Assembly (NCBI GenBank): GCA_002007465.1
Contig: LNAC01000685.1
Span: 151,962 to 215,961, forward strand
From: Ailurus styani
Taxonomy: Eukaryota; Chordata; Mammalia; Carnivora; Ailuridae
Direction of reading: 5' to 3'
DNA length: 64,000 bases
In this document: positions 42,720-54,065 of the stretch, piece by piece
How positions within the stretch are numbered: position 1 is the stretch's first letter
Layout: the number at the start of each line of letters is the position of its first letter
Program-made: the position numbers and the translations under genes
The notes under the pieces: model-generated
The model's input: only the letters and a program-made list of their open reading frames with translations
Told to the model about the DNA's origin: nothing
Databases searched by the model: none

Positions 42720-44470
42720 AGGAAAAAAAACACCAGCTGGATAGGAAAATCAAATTGGGTGATGATATAGACCCCACTAAGGACAGATAACCAAGCTCAC
42801 ATGCCCATTTTCAGTGGCCACCCTGAGAGCTGGCTGTACTTCCTGGCCAGGTCATGATGGAAAATTATTTTGGGCCTTTGTGTGCAGGGAAACCTGAGAA
42901 AACCAAGTGTGATCTGAGGCCTGAAGTCCAATTGGCCTTGTTGTCCTTTCTCTGAGTAAAGAGCCTAAAAATAAAACAGAGACAACAAGTGTTAACACAG
43001 GCATCAGTTCTCTTTTCTGGTACGGATAACATGCCTTTTAATGGAAGAATAAGTAGGCCAGAAGGTAAATTGAGAGTTGCCTTTGTCTTGTCCTAGACTT
43101 TTCTGTATCAACACCAGGGCCTATTTTCTCTTTCTTTCAGTTAGCTTGGCACAGTCAGTTTTGCAATTCCTTCTCCCACCTCCAGGGTGAGAGCCAGTAG
43201 GGCTGCTAAAATGCCCTCTGCATCTTCAGTGAACTGACCACTTCATCTTGGGACTCCGTGCCTTCCCCTGTGGGCACAAGTTGTACCCTATGCTGGGGTA
43301 GGAATCCTATTGTCCCCTCTATGTTGACTCAACTTGTACCCCAAACCTCTAAAATTTTTCTTCTTTCTTCCTGGATCCCTTTATGAGTGACATCATTTGG
43401 GAGGCAAGGCTTTGATCCTGAGGGAAGACAGCTTTGTGAAAGGAGGTTGCTGATTTTGAGGGAAAGCCCATATTTCTGCCCATATGGCTTTGGCTGTACT
43501 TCTTGCTAAATAGAGTACAGAGGAAATACAGACAGAATGAATTGCCCAGCGATTTATGCCTTTGGCAAGTTGTTCCGGGGGCTTCAGAGAAACAGGAGAG
43601 AGGACGAAAGGGCTCTGCATTTCATTTTAAAAATAGCCAGCCTTGGGCTCCTCCTCTTCCTGCTCCTGTCTCCTCTTCTCACAGGGAGAGCTTTTGAAAG
43701 GGATTCCCCTCCCCCATCTATCCCCCTCCTCCATCCCTCCTTTTTCCCTGCTGTATCTCTGACGCCAGTTTATTTGAATGGCAAGATTTTTCTGAGCTGG
43801 GATAAGTGAGATACAGGAAATCACTATTGAAAGACTTCTTTATGCTTGTTGTCATCATCACCTTAGTATGAAGGACAACCAAAGGGTCCAGTGACGAAAG
43901 CAGAGGCCTAGGCCAGCAAGGACATTTAAGGAGCCAGAGGTAATAGAGATAGAACTGATCATCCACAGAGGTCAACAACGGTTGCTGAGATGGTGAACTT
44001 TACTTGCTAGGGTCACGTTGGTGGAACTTCAGATCACACCCTGAAATCTCAGATTTCTTTACATACTTTATTGTGCTGCTAATAACAATCAGGATCAGGG
44101 GGCAATCGAAAACACCAAAGTACTACTCACCCCTTCCCGCCCCCCTGAATTTCTTGATGCTTTGTGCAACTGCATGGCCAGGATTACATGGTGACCAAAT
44201 GTGCTTGCTTAGACAGAAAATTAGCAATATCTTACCTAATGTTGAGTTGATTGCACTCTGCTATAGCTGAGCTCAAACCTAGGATGATTTTGCTTATACT
44301 GAGGACTATGTATGTTCAGTTTTTGGTTTGTAAAGTGGGTAGGTAGAGGCTCCTTTCTTACCTATCCACCTGCCAAAATGTTTAGGTGGTTTATTAAGGC
44401 TCTGCAGAACTGAATGAAGTAACTAATAGTTTTCCGTTATTCAAGCACTTAATTCTGCATTTATTTAGGT
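42720..44470. other. Unique non-coding DNA with a pyrimidine-rich tract
   Basis: No repeat assigned over 1.7 kb. A strongly C/T-rich tract occupies about 43640-43755. The frames at 43393-43978 (64-90 codons, both strands) are low-complexity and proline- or leucine-rich because of this tract, with no domain. Confidence 0.45.
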
Positions 44471-44471
44471 C

Positions 44472-44640
44472 CCTGGTTCTCAAACCAGCAGCAAGAGTAT
44501 CAGGATCACCGAGGAAATTGTTAGAAATACAATTTGTAAGGCTCCAGTCCAGAACTTTGGAATTAGAAATTTTGGAGGTGAGAGCTGCGGTTTAAGTCCC
44601 TCTAGGTGATTCTGATGCAGTACTGAGAAACCTTCATTTA
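44472..44640 (-). mobile_element. MER5A: MER5A, - orientation
   Basis: CCTGGTTCTCAAACCAGCAG, AATTGTTAGAAATACAATTT and CCTCTAGGTGATTCTGATGC match reversed MER5A. Near full length. Confidence 0.82.
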
Positions 44641-46140
44641 GATAACTCAGAAAGCCAGCACTATTTCCTTGTTTTAGACTTGATGGTAAAACTGCTACAA
44701 ATCAAGAAATACCTCTGATCAAATGGCACAAATAATTTTTCTGAAGCTCACAACTTTGATGGGATGTCTCTCATACAGGAATTAGATGGAATTAAATATA
44801 ATTATGGCCATAGAATTGCATCCATTCTCAAAGGATTACCTTGTAATAAATGTACAGATGTTGAATTTTTTTTCCTTTCATTAATGTTCATTATAAAGTT
44901 GGAGAAATGTTTTCTGACTGGATAAAAGAACTAGTCTCAGAAGGTCAGAAAGTGGCAATATAGATTCAGAAAAATTCTTTAAAATTTTTTCTCAGAGAAA
45001 AAGTTATTTTCTGGCAGCAGTATCGCAAAACTCTTAATAGATATTAAATATGATTGCCATCAGTTTGTGTTTTTATGTTTGGTAATAAATGATAGCTCAG
45101 TTAATAGAGCAGCCTGGAATGAGAAAAATTCTTTCTTCTTTTCAGAGTTTCTCAGAGGAATAATGTGATTTTTTTTTTCCCCTTGCCCAGTCACCTTTGC
45201 CTAATATTTCACATCTGATTCTTAGAAAGGAACGGGATGATTTGAATGAAAAAAGAACGGCAGAATTCTAAATGCAGAAGTAAATCTGAGTGAAACACAT
45301 TTATTGAAATGTGAAACCTAGGATGCCCAAGGATTTTATGATGTAAATCTTATGGTAACAGACTCAACTTTGTTTTTTTGATTATTGAGATCTACCAGTA
45401 CCTGTTCCTGTAAGAAGAGAGAGTAGTCCTGATGCACATTTGCTGATGTGTGGTTCACCAACTTTAACCCCCCGCCTTTTTCTTTACTAACCTCAAATTT
45501 TAAATAAAGTAGAAGTGAAAGAAATCTGGAAGACACCAAGTTGTAGAAAGTGGGACCCCAGAATAAAATAAAATGGAATTTAGATTTGTACATCAAGAGC
45601 TGCCTCCATGTAGGGCATCCTTCTGAAATCGGTCATGTATTTGCAACACCAGCACTTGCTAACCTTTCCAGGAAAGAACATAAGCAAATGCATGGTTTGG
45701 GTGGTGTTATAAATCCATCTTTGCCCTGCCAACCCTCCCACTTCAACCGTTCAACTTCACTAGAAATATACATGTTTTCAAACATCGTAAGGGAAACAAA
45801 AATTATTTTAGAAGTTTCTTGATGCATAAATAAAGATCATTTGTATCCATTCTTTTCTGTGTTAAGGAAACAAGTGCACAAAATATTTGAGAGGTTTTTT
45901 TTTTAAATAGAATTATGCTGTTTCTAAAACTGCTTTCGGAACCTGTTTATTTTCCACATTGCTTCATTTGATAATTGGATTTTCTAAACTGCAAAGGTTG
46001 CTACACTTGTGTTTCCTGTGTTGAGAATTCAGTAGAGACTTAAGAAATATGCTATCCCCTGATTTGCCAAGTCATATCTAGAACTTAACCTTTTTTTTTT
46101 TTATCTCCCGTGTTTCTAAAGGACATTTGCTAATATAATC
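44641..46140. other. Non-coding DNA, nothing recognised
   Basis: Frames at 45336-45596 (-), 45550-45822 (+) and 45633-45827 (-) are 64-90 codons without domains. Several T runs of 9-12 bases. No repeat assigned. Confidence 0.45.
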
Positions 46141-46149
46141 TGGAATTTG

Positions 46150-46290
46150 CACTTTTAGGCCTGAAAGAAACCTTAGCTCTCTTTTCATGCAACCAGGTAA
46201 TTTATAGATGAGGAGACTACATGACAGAAACGTTAATTAAAAGTCATAGGGACTCATGAGAAAAAAAGTACCATAGAACCTGGGATCCAC
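46150..46290 (-). mobile_element. MIR: Possible MIR fragment, - orientation
   Basis: CAGGTAATTTATAGATGAGG then AGACTACATGACAGAAACG loosely follows the reversed MIR core (TTACAGATGAGGAAACTGAG). Weak. Confidence 0.35.
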
Positions 46291-46599
46291 AAATCTCTCT
46301 TTTGGTCTATTCCCATTATGGACACTTCTATGAACACTCAACTACCAAATAAAGCAATGTCATTTCTGATTTCTATTTACTTAAGCTTCTTTGCCTCCTC
46401 CTACCAGTGCACGTACCACAGAAGTATATTTTTAAGACCTGAGCACCTAAGAACGTGACTTTCTCCTTTTTTGGTTTTGTAGATTATTTATTTGACAGTG
46501 GCTGGCCTTGAAAAAATCCTTAGCAGAAAAGACATTTTTTATGTTACTTAAGAGATAACTTTGCTTTTGGTCTGGCATTATGTCTTTTCCTTTACTATG

Positions 46600-46985
46600 T
46601 TTTTTTCAGTTTTATTTTTTCATTATGTTTATTTTCAAACATACTTTTACAAGGAAAGAGAATATTCTATTGATCTACCATAACCCAACCCAGATCCGAC
46701 AATTCCTGAGGGTTTGCAATTCTTGTTTAATCTTTTCCTTTCCCTCTCATTTTTTTTTCTGAATTGTTTTAAAGAAAATTCCAGACATCATTTTATTCCA
46801 CCCCTACATTCTTCTCAGCACACATCTCTAAAGAGTTATGGGTATTTTGCTACATAAACCTAATGCTATTATCACACCTAAAAATTATAATTACAAGGTC
46901 ATCAAATATCCAGTCACAATTATAATTTCCTGATTGCCACAAAAAAATATTTTAAGAGTTTTCTTTTTCCATTATTCAAATGTAT
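46600..46985 (-). mobile_element. L1M: Ancient L1 (L1M-type) fragment, - orientation
   Basis: TTGTTTTAAAGAAAATTCCA, GACATCATTTTATTCCACCC, ATTATCACACCTAAAAATTA and AATATCCAGTCACAATTATA are antisense L1M words. The 60-codon frame at 46580 lies at its left edge. Confidence 0.8.
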
Positions 46986-48420
46986 AGCTATAGGTTCACG
47001 ATTCTAGCAAACACAGTAAATTCAAATAAGAAAGAAAGCCGAAGAAGAAAACTTACTTAGCAAGAAGGGTTTTCCCAAATTCTCACAGCTCTAATCTGGA
47101 TACCATTCAGTGTGACAGGCTTCTCACTGGGTTCCCACAGCTGGTTAGTGTTTTGAATTCCAGCTCCATGAACTCATATCAGGCTACATGGGCTAATGCT
47201 CAGAGCCCAACCTAGTGCTGATATCTCTGATGACAGAGTAATGGAGCAACCACGGGCATTGTCTGCCTCTTACTAAATGCACTGTCATCTGTGTTATTCT
47301 TCCATCTCTACAGGGAGAAAGTGACTCTAATGCCTCTTGGAAGCATTTAAGCCATTATGGAGGCAAAAGTAATGCCATTCAGGCATCTTTTGTTGAAAGA
47401 CCAATAAAATAACCTGCTACTTTGTAAAGGATCTTCTAGATCTTCAGGGTCACGTCCTGTTTAGATGCACACCTCTTCATGTTCAAGTTTCAGCTTCTGT
47501 GTTGAGTTTTGAGAAAGATATATGAAGATAAAATAGAGAGGAAAAATATAAAGAAACAATTAGGTAGAGAGTAAGTTAATTTAGGCGCTGAATGTTGATG
47601 ACTTTCCTATCACCTCATAACAGACAAAATTTCTTATAGTAAAGATGGTCTTCTGCTTGTCATAAAGGAAAAAGGAACTACATCTATATCAGAGCTCATC
47701 TATTGGAAAACATCACAGGCCCTTCTTTAGATGCCCAAACGGTGTTATTTTAGGGGACCCTTTTGACCCTCCCCAGTATCTTAAAGGCACATAGTACTTA
47801 TTGAATGATGCTTGGAATTCGAATTGTTTTTCATTTCTCTTGATGTAAATGCTTTGTCTACTTTTCATTTATATTGATTTTTAACTCAGACTGTATAAGA
47901 ATAGAGTTTTTCACCACCTTTATTAAGGTGTAATTGACAACTGAGAATAGATTCTGGGACGGGGTGGGAGGAGAGGGCATGCTGCTACACTTCTTCGAAG
48001 AGTAGGGGGTATATATTAGACATAGTGTATAGTGGGCATAAAGAACTCTAATGGAGTTTTATATTCTACTCTGGGGATAATGGGCCATCAACAAAGAAAC
48101 AAAGTCATAGACTTATCTCCAGTCTTGGAAAGTTGCTGCATGTACAATGCTGGATATTGTCTGCTGGTAGAAGCTTAAAAGGGTGTCTACGGTGGGGACT
48201 ACTTTATGAAAAATGTGATATTTGAATAAGAAACTGAGCTAAGGAGCCAGATATGAGAGGTTTCCAGGCTAAGTCCTCAAAGAGGGAATAAACTGGGCCT
48301 ACCAGAGGTTTGTATAGCTGGCATTTATGACTGCAACACATGGGTTGGGCCAGATCATAACGCCCTTAAAGATGGTCTTGGATGGCATCTGGAGAGCAGG
48401 TATATGAGAACCCTTTTATG
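46986..48420. other. Non-coding DNA, nothing firm
   Basis: No frame above 60 codons. A 30-bp L1-like word (CTTTATTAAGGTGTAATTGA) lies at about 47918. The rest is unassigned. Confidence 0.5.
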
Positions 48421-48421
48421 G

Positions 48422-48612
48422 CAGGGGTTCTCAAACTTTAGTGGTGTCAGGGTCACCAGAAGAATTTGTTATAATTCAGATTGCTAGCCCCGCCCCAAGG
48501 GTTTCCTATTGAGCAGGTCTGTGGTGAGGCCCGAGATTCTGCATTTCTGACAACTTTCCAAGGGTTGCCTGGGCTGTTGGTCCAGGGTCACACTTGGACA
48601 AACATTGATTTA
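48422..48612 (+). mobile_element. MER5A: MER5A, + orientation
   Basis: AGGGGTTCTCAAACTTTAGT, GCCCCGCCCCAAGGG, GAGGCCCGAGATTCTGCATT and CTGTTGGTCCAGGGTCACAC follow MER5A closely. The 99-codon frame at 48481-48780 runs through this element and the next. Confidence 0.9.
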
Positions 48613-48617
48613 ATTAT

Positions 48618-48731
48618 GGAGGGTATGTGCTATGGTGAGTGTTGTGAATTCTGTAAGACTGATGATTCACAGGCCTGTACCCCTGAAACAAATAATACAT
48701 TATATGTTAATAAGGAAAAAAAACCAAAAAA
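48618..48731 (+). mobile_element. L1: Carnivore L1 3' end, + orientation
   Basis: GGAGGGTATGTGCTATGGTG, AGACTGATGATTCACAGGCC, TGTACCCCTGAAACAAATAA and TACATTATATGTTAATAAGG with an A-rich tail are the terminal L1 3' UTR of carnivores. Only about 115 bp was inserted, directly abutting MER5A. Confidence 0.9.
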
Positions 48732-48914
48732 CCAGCTCCTGACAGGCATTATCTTTGTCCATTCTTTGCAGTTACCCTAGAGAAGATATTTCCAAGTAGA
48801 ATAGAGTAGATGGTAGGTGTTCTGATTTGATTACCATTTATCTTTCTCAGAATGCTTTGCCTTTTCTCTTCTTTAGAATGAACCCGAAGTTCCCTTTAAT
48901 ATCCATCGCTCAGA

Positions 48915-49132
48915 GGCACCTGGGTGGCTCAGCCAGTTAAGCGTCCGAATCTTGATTTTGGCTAGGGTCATGATCTCAGGGTCATGGGATTGAACCCCGT
49001 GTCTGGCTCCGCACTCAGCAGGGAGTTTGTTTGGGATTTTTCTCTCCCTTTGCCCCTCTCCCCATCACATGTGCTCTCAAACGCTGTCTCTTTTCCTTTC
49101 TTCCAAAAAAAAAAAAAAAAAAAAAAAAAAAA
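48915..49132 (+). mobile_element. SINEC: Can-SINE with plain 28-A tail
   Basis: GGCACCTGGGTGGCTCAGCC head, GGTCATGATCTCAGGGTCAT, then the CT-rich body. Instead of the usual AATAAATAAAATCTTT it ends in 28 consecutive A at 49105-49132. Frames at 48968-49221 on both strands are artefacts of this element (poly-K and poly-F). Confidence 0.95.
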
Positions 49133-50225
49133 GAATCTATCCACCAAAGGGGAAAGAGAATTTCCAAATGACATCAGATCACCTTATTGAGTCCAGGCTT
49201 CCAGATGCTCTGTCCTTGTGAGGGCAGTGGACTGTGGCGGCCACAGCACAGGTTGCATGCAGGGGTTGCTTTCAACAGTTCTGCATCCCCATGCCCCCAT
49301 CATCCTCTCATTGTGGGGCTCCCTGAAAATGTACTCCATCTTCCCAGACATTTATACAAGAGTAAAACAGTTAACAGAGGCCAGTGGCATCCCTGATCTC
49401 TAACCAGGAAGTGTTCAGACCATTAGGAAACATGGGTGAGCAAATGTTTACTGACCGTGTAATTAATCTGATGCCTTGCCCTGTCTATCGGCCCTTAGCA
49501 CCATATTTCCTGTTCAAGGCAGTGGAAAGCAAAAATATTAGTTGCTGTTTGACCAAAGGAACAAGTGTCTTCCAAACGAACACATGATCTATTAGCAGTC
49601 CTGCCGAGTCTTCCCATGGGAACAGGCATTTTACTTTGTTTTACAGCTAATTTCTTTCTTCAGCAGGTTCCCAGACACATCAAATGCCTTGCATGTGAGC
49701 CTGAAGTCAAGATTTATAGTCTGGGTCCATGTAATTCAATGTCAAACAACTCTGATAACATAAGGGCTGGAAGTCAACCATTTTCTCATGAGTTCTCATA
49801 AAAAAGTCATTTTAGCCAAATCAAGTTTGAATAGAGGGCGTGTCTGTGATTTGATGGATGCTCCCTACCCAGGAGCCCCTGGGAAGGAGCTGGTTACTTT
49901 TTTTTGCTACTGTAGCAACAGAATCTGAAAACAGACTGATTTCTGGTTGATATTGTTGGATTTTGGATTTTATTGCTCTTTTCTCTATTGACTTCAAAGG
50001 GAGAAAAAGAAAAGCAGTGCTTTCTCTTCTTGTGGTGCATTGCACATGCCTTTTCTGTCTCTGATTTCTTTTTCCCTGTCCTTTTATTTGCTTGACATTT
50101 CTCTGTGACCTACACATCATGAAGGTCTGTTTCCCTAGAGTAAAACTTCCACTTGAGCCAAATTGGAAAGGGGGGTGTTTTCTTTGGTCTTGTCTATAGG
50201 TTCGTGGTTTTGCAGACTCTTAGAG
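49133..50225. other. Unique DNA rich in overlapping open frames
   Basis: Four plus-strand frames of 61-78 codons tile 49187-49801, and a 99-codon minus-strand frame covers 49821-50120. None has a domain. An acceptor-like TTTCTTTCTTCAG occurs at about 49650-49662. No repeat is visible for about 1 kb, which is long for this window. Confidence 0.4.
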
Positions 50226-50229
50226 AAGG

Positions 50230-50370
50230 TGGAATCTTGGGGATCACTTAAAATGGACCCTATTTTACAGCTGAAGGGAAAGGGATATTAAGTGGCCTTC
50301 CCAAGAGTGACATAGCTAACAAGCTAGGAGCCAAATCAGGGATCTAGTGATTCCATTCAACCCCCCACCC
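50230..50370 (-). mobile_element. MIR: MIR SINE fragment, - orientation
   Basis: CTATTTTACAGCTGAAGGGA, GTGGCCTTCCCAAGAGTGAC and AGCTAACAAGCTAGGAGCCA match reversed MIR. Confidence 0.75.
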
Positions 50371-51174
50371 TTGCCTCACCTCATTTAATACCTTGAATTT
50401 GTAAACTGGCGATGAGGTATTAAGACAGAGTCAGAGTTTTGCTTCCTGTAGCCCAGTGCTTTCTAGATTATGCGATTGACTATTTGATATAAAGAAGCTG
50501 ATCATAAGCATCCCTCAACAAAGCCAGTGTCCTACTAAGAATACCTCAGAACTCTTGGGGAGAGACCTGAGCTGAGGATTCATGGAAAGAAACTGCTTTG
50601 GGCTTTCTGAAGAAGACTGGAAAACAAGAAAGGAGTTGAGAATTACTTCAGGACTCCTTGGGGTCCTTCATCTGCAATGTAGTATAGTGAATTTGTTCTC
50701 TTTTTAAAATACCCAGATTAGGAAAAAAGCAAAGCAAAATTAATTTATAAACCACAACAAAATTCTAAGAAGTGGCTTTAATTCCTACAGATCTGTAATA
50801 TTATTTTATTTTTTTTACCTTTTGGCCAAAGCAAACTAAAATGTAGCAAATTTGCACATCATGTGGAAATTTTGAATACTGGAGAGCTTGCAGTTCACAG
50901 GAAAGCTAAGGACAGGCAGAATTCAGGGTTTCAGGAAACTTTGTGGCCAGTAGACAGAATAGATGACAGTGACACTAATGATGATAAAGACAAAGGGCCC
51001 TGATTATCAGGACAGAGCTTGAAGGTAGGAGTGGGAAGGCCAGTTGGTCTCTTAAACTGTCTCATGGACCTAGCCTGAGGTAGTAGCTATAAATGTTAGT
51101 GGCAAAGTCAGAACAATCAGTCCCCAAACAAACCAGTTGTCTGCATTTCTTCCATGTTGTCTGTCCTGGCATAA
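50371..51174. other. Non-coding DNA, nothing recognised
   Basis: No frame above 60 codons and no repeat that I can name. Confidence 0.5.
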
Positions 51175-51222
51175 AGCAGTACTAGTCCATAATAAAAAAA
51201 ATAATACAGCAGTACTAGTCCA
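51175..51222. repeat. 15-bp direct repeat around a short A-rich insert
   Basis: AGCAGTACTAGTCCA occurs at 51175-51189 and again at 51208-51222, separated by an 18-base A/T-only insert. The second copy joins the MER5A that follows. Confidence 0.95.
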
Positions 51223-51392
51223 AGTGTGGTCTGATGACCAACAGCATCAGTATCACCTGGGAGCTTGTAAAGAATGCAAATTCACAGGCTCACCTCAGAG
51301 TTACTGAATCAGAATCTTGGGGAGGGTCCCAGAAATCTGTTCAAACAAGCTTTCCAGATGATTCTTGCTTATACTAAAGTCTGAAAAGCATT
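51223..51392 (-). mobile_element. MER5A: MER5A, - orientation
   Basis: AAGTGTGGTCTGATGACCAA, CAGCATCAGTATCACCTGGG, GAATCAGAATCTTGGGGAGG and AGATGATTCTTGCTTATACT match reversed MER5A. Confidence 0.88.
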
Positions 51393-51784
51393 GGCAAGAA
51401 AAACTTTTTGTCGACATATGAATGCAACCTTGTAGAGTGAATGTGTTTGTTGGAGCTATATAGGAGGATGTGTTGCTTGAGTGTCAAAGTCTGTTTTGTT
51501 TTTGTTTTTCCTTAAATATTTGGAGGATAACTGAGAGACTAAAAACAAATTTACATTTCCTTCTTTCTTCTACCTGGAATTGATTTTAGGGATCATGAAT
51601 TAATTCTAGGTAATTGAATTAAATCCAGAATTCAGATGAGTGTTTCTTAGCACAAAAGGGGACTGAAATTTGAGGGTTTACCTTACCCTAGGATTCAGAA
51701 AGCCAATTTAGGGAAGAAATTTAAACATCTTCCCCTTTGTAATTTACAGTCTCTACCTATAGATTCAGCATGGCCTCCTACAGA

Positions 51785-51970
51785 GAAAAGGGCACCTGCT
51801 TTAGAATCAGATCCTGGTTTAAAAATTTACCTCTGCCACTTAAAAGCTGTATTTCCCTCAACAAGCTACCAATCCTCTTCTAGCCTCTGTTTCTTCATCT
51901 GTAAAAGTAGAAGACTAATAGCTGCCTGGTAGTCTTTCTATGAAAATTAAAAAGGTCAAACGAGGTGGTG
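51785..51970 (+). mobile_element. MIR: MIR SINE, + orientation
   Basis: GCTTTAGAATCAGATCCTGG, CCTCTGCCACTTAAAAGCTG and CCTCTGTTTCTTCATCTGTA follow MIR order; the 3' end is decayed. Confidence 0.82.
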
Positions 51971-52153
51971 TGAACCAAATATCCAAAACCTAGGTTAGCC
52001 CATGGCAAATTCTCACATAATGGGACATATGATTATGGTGATGATGGCTCTGATGATAATGATATTGATTCCTTTTATATAAACAAGATTGTGGTCAGGG
52101 GGTAGCAGTCTTTTTCATGGTAACTTCTTTCAGAGGTTTTAATACATCTTATT

Positions 52154-52353
52154 TTTTTTTAAAGATTTTATTTATTTATTCGACACAGAGAGAGAGATCA
52201 GATCACAAGTAGGCAGAGAGGCAGGCAGAGAGAGAGGAGGAAGCAGGCTCCGCACTGAGCAGGGAGCCTGATGCAGGCCTCGATCCCAGGACCCTGAGAT
52301 CATGACCTGAGCCGAAGGCAGAGGCTTTAACCCACTGAGCCACCCAGGCGCCC
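52154..52353 (-). mobile_element. SINEC: Young Can-SINE, - orientation, perfect duplication
   Basis: TTAAAGATTTTATTTATTTA, GACACAGAGAGAGAGATCAG, GTAGGCAGAGAGGCAGGCAG and CACTGAGCCACCCAGGCGCC show a full-length young copy. A perfect 13-base duplication AATACATCTTATT flanks it (52141-52153 and 52354-52366). The 71-codon minus-strand frame is the SINE itself. Confidence 0.98.
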
Positions 52354-52366
52354 AATACATCTTATT

Positions 52367-53290
52367 GAAGTATAACATATTTGGCAAAGGCTACAGATCA
52401 TAAGTATACAACTTCAGGAGTTTCACAAAGCAATTACAAACCATTACTGGAATTAAGAAACGGAACATGGCCAGCCTCTGAAGTCCCCACATCCCTATCC
52501 AGTCACCATCTGTCCAAGGATAAACACTATTATCATTTTGCACCAAAGACTATTTTTCCTGCTTTTGAAACTTTATCTAACATTTAAATGAATTATAGAG
52601 AGTATGTGCTTTTCTGTGTCTGGCTCCTGGTGCTCAAAAAATTTTTAATGAGACTGATCCATATTGCAGCATGTTATTGTAGATTGTACATTCTCATTGC
52701 TAAACAGCAAATTATTGCTTAAATATATCATAATTTGTTATCTATTTTATTCTTGGTAGATGTTTGGTAGATACTACTAGTTGTGGCTGTTATGATTATT
52801 TAGTGCTTTATGAATATTTGTGGATATGTCTTTGGTGAACAGACGTACATGTATTTGCTGGGTGTGCACCTAGGAGTAGGATGGCAGGGCCATAGGATAT
52901 GCATATGTTCAGTTCTAATCGTACCGCCAGATGGTTTCCACGGTTGCAGGTTTCTACTCTCACCCTCAGAGGATGAGGGTCTAGTTACTCTAATTTCTCA
53001 CCAACATTTAATATAATCTGTTCATTCTGGTAGTGTACATGGAATCTCAGCGGGGTTTTAATTTTCATTTCCCTGATGAATTGTGAAATTGACCTGGCTA
53101 CTTACATATCATCTTTTGAGAAATGCCCATTCCAGTCTTTTTTCCTATTAAAAAAATGTGTTTGCCAATTTCTTATTGATTTAGAGGAATTCTTTATATA
53201 TTTTGGATATCAATCCTTTGCCAGCTGTATTTATTTCTAAGTCTTTCCCCTACTCTATTACTTGCGTGTTTTCATTCCTGGTAAAATTTT
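52367..53290 (-). mobile_element. L1M: Ancient L1 (L1M-type), - orientation
   Basis: GAAGTATAACATATTTGGCA, AATTAAGAAACGGAACATGG, GTGTCTGGCTCCTGGTGCTC, GTCTTTGGTGAACAGACGTA, CACCTAGGAGTAGGATGGCA and TAATTTTCATTTCCCTGATG are antisense L1M from its 3' portion toward the middle of ORF2. About 0.9 kb. The young SINE at 52154 inserted at or beside its 3' edge. Confidence 0.88.
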
Positions 53291-53860
53291 GCATGGCTTT
53301 TAATTTTCTGAAATTATAAGCCAGAAAAATACAAGACTGCTGGCTACATTTGCATTTCAAATAAACAACAAATGATTTTCTAGTATACTATAAAAATTTT
53401 CAATATTTATAGTACATTATTATAAGTACTTATAAGAATAAGGATATTTTTATCATAAAACTTATTGTTTATCTGAAATTAAAATTTTACTTTTTTTCGG
53501 CTATGCCTGGCAACTCTACTCATAAAGCTTTTTTTCTTTAGGGGATTAAGTGATTTTTTAGGGGAAGAAACACAGAACACTGAGGGAGGAAGGGGGCACT
53601 TGCTTAACCAATTAGGACTACTTGGTCAGTTTGGGAATTCATCCAACATATATCAAAGAATTTGAAATCCTTCCCTTTTTAAAAAACTTATACTCTCTGT
53701 GTCTTTCAATTATAAATCCCTAAATAGTTATTATTTATATAACATATATATATAAATACATATAATATATTCTTATAAGTGGGGCTCTATCCAACTTTGA
53801 CTTTTCATCTGGACCATGCATTAGGTATTCAGTAACCACTGTTAGCAAATGTCCAGATGG
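53291..53860. other. AT-rich non-coding DNA
   Basis: Includes an AT-only stretch around 53728-53775 (TATATAACATATATATAAAT type). No repeat family or frame supported. Confidence 0.5.
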
Positions 53861-53861
53861 A

Positions 53862-54065
53862 GGGGCGCCTGGGTGGCTTAGTTGGCTAAGAGTCCAGTTC
53901 TTGGTTTTGGCTCAGGTCATGGTCTCATGGGTTATGAGATCGAGTCCTGCATCTGGCTCTTCACTGAACCAGGAGTCTGCTTGAAGATACTCTCCCCTGT
54001 CCCTCCCCAGACTCGCACATGTATGCATGCACTCCTTTTTTCTCAAATAAGTCTTAAAAAAAAAA
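53862..54065 (+). mobile_element. SINEC: Can-SINE, + orientation
   Basis: GGGGCGCCTGGGTGGCTTAG, GGCTCAGGTCATGGTCTCAT, GAGATCGAGTCCTGCATCTG and a CTCAAATAAGTCTTAAAAAA tail. Full length with moderate divergence. It explains the start of the 106-codon frame at 53882-54202. Confidence 0.96.

Noticed and set aside
43537..43809. 90-codon frame with a hydrophobic stretch resembling a signal or membrane segment
   Set aside because: The hydrophobic run comes from a CT-rich low-complexity tract (CTCCTCCTCTTCCTGCTCC); other frames on both strands are open there for the same reason.
48968..49221. Frames with poly-Lys or poly-Phe
   Set aside because: Artefact of the SINE's 28-base A tail and CT-rich body.
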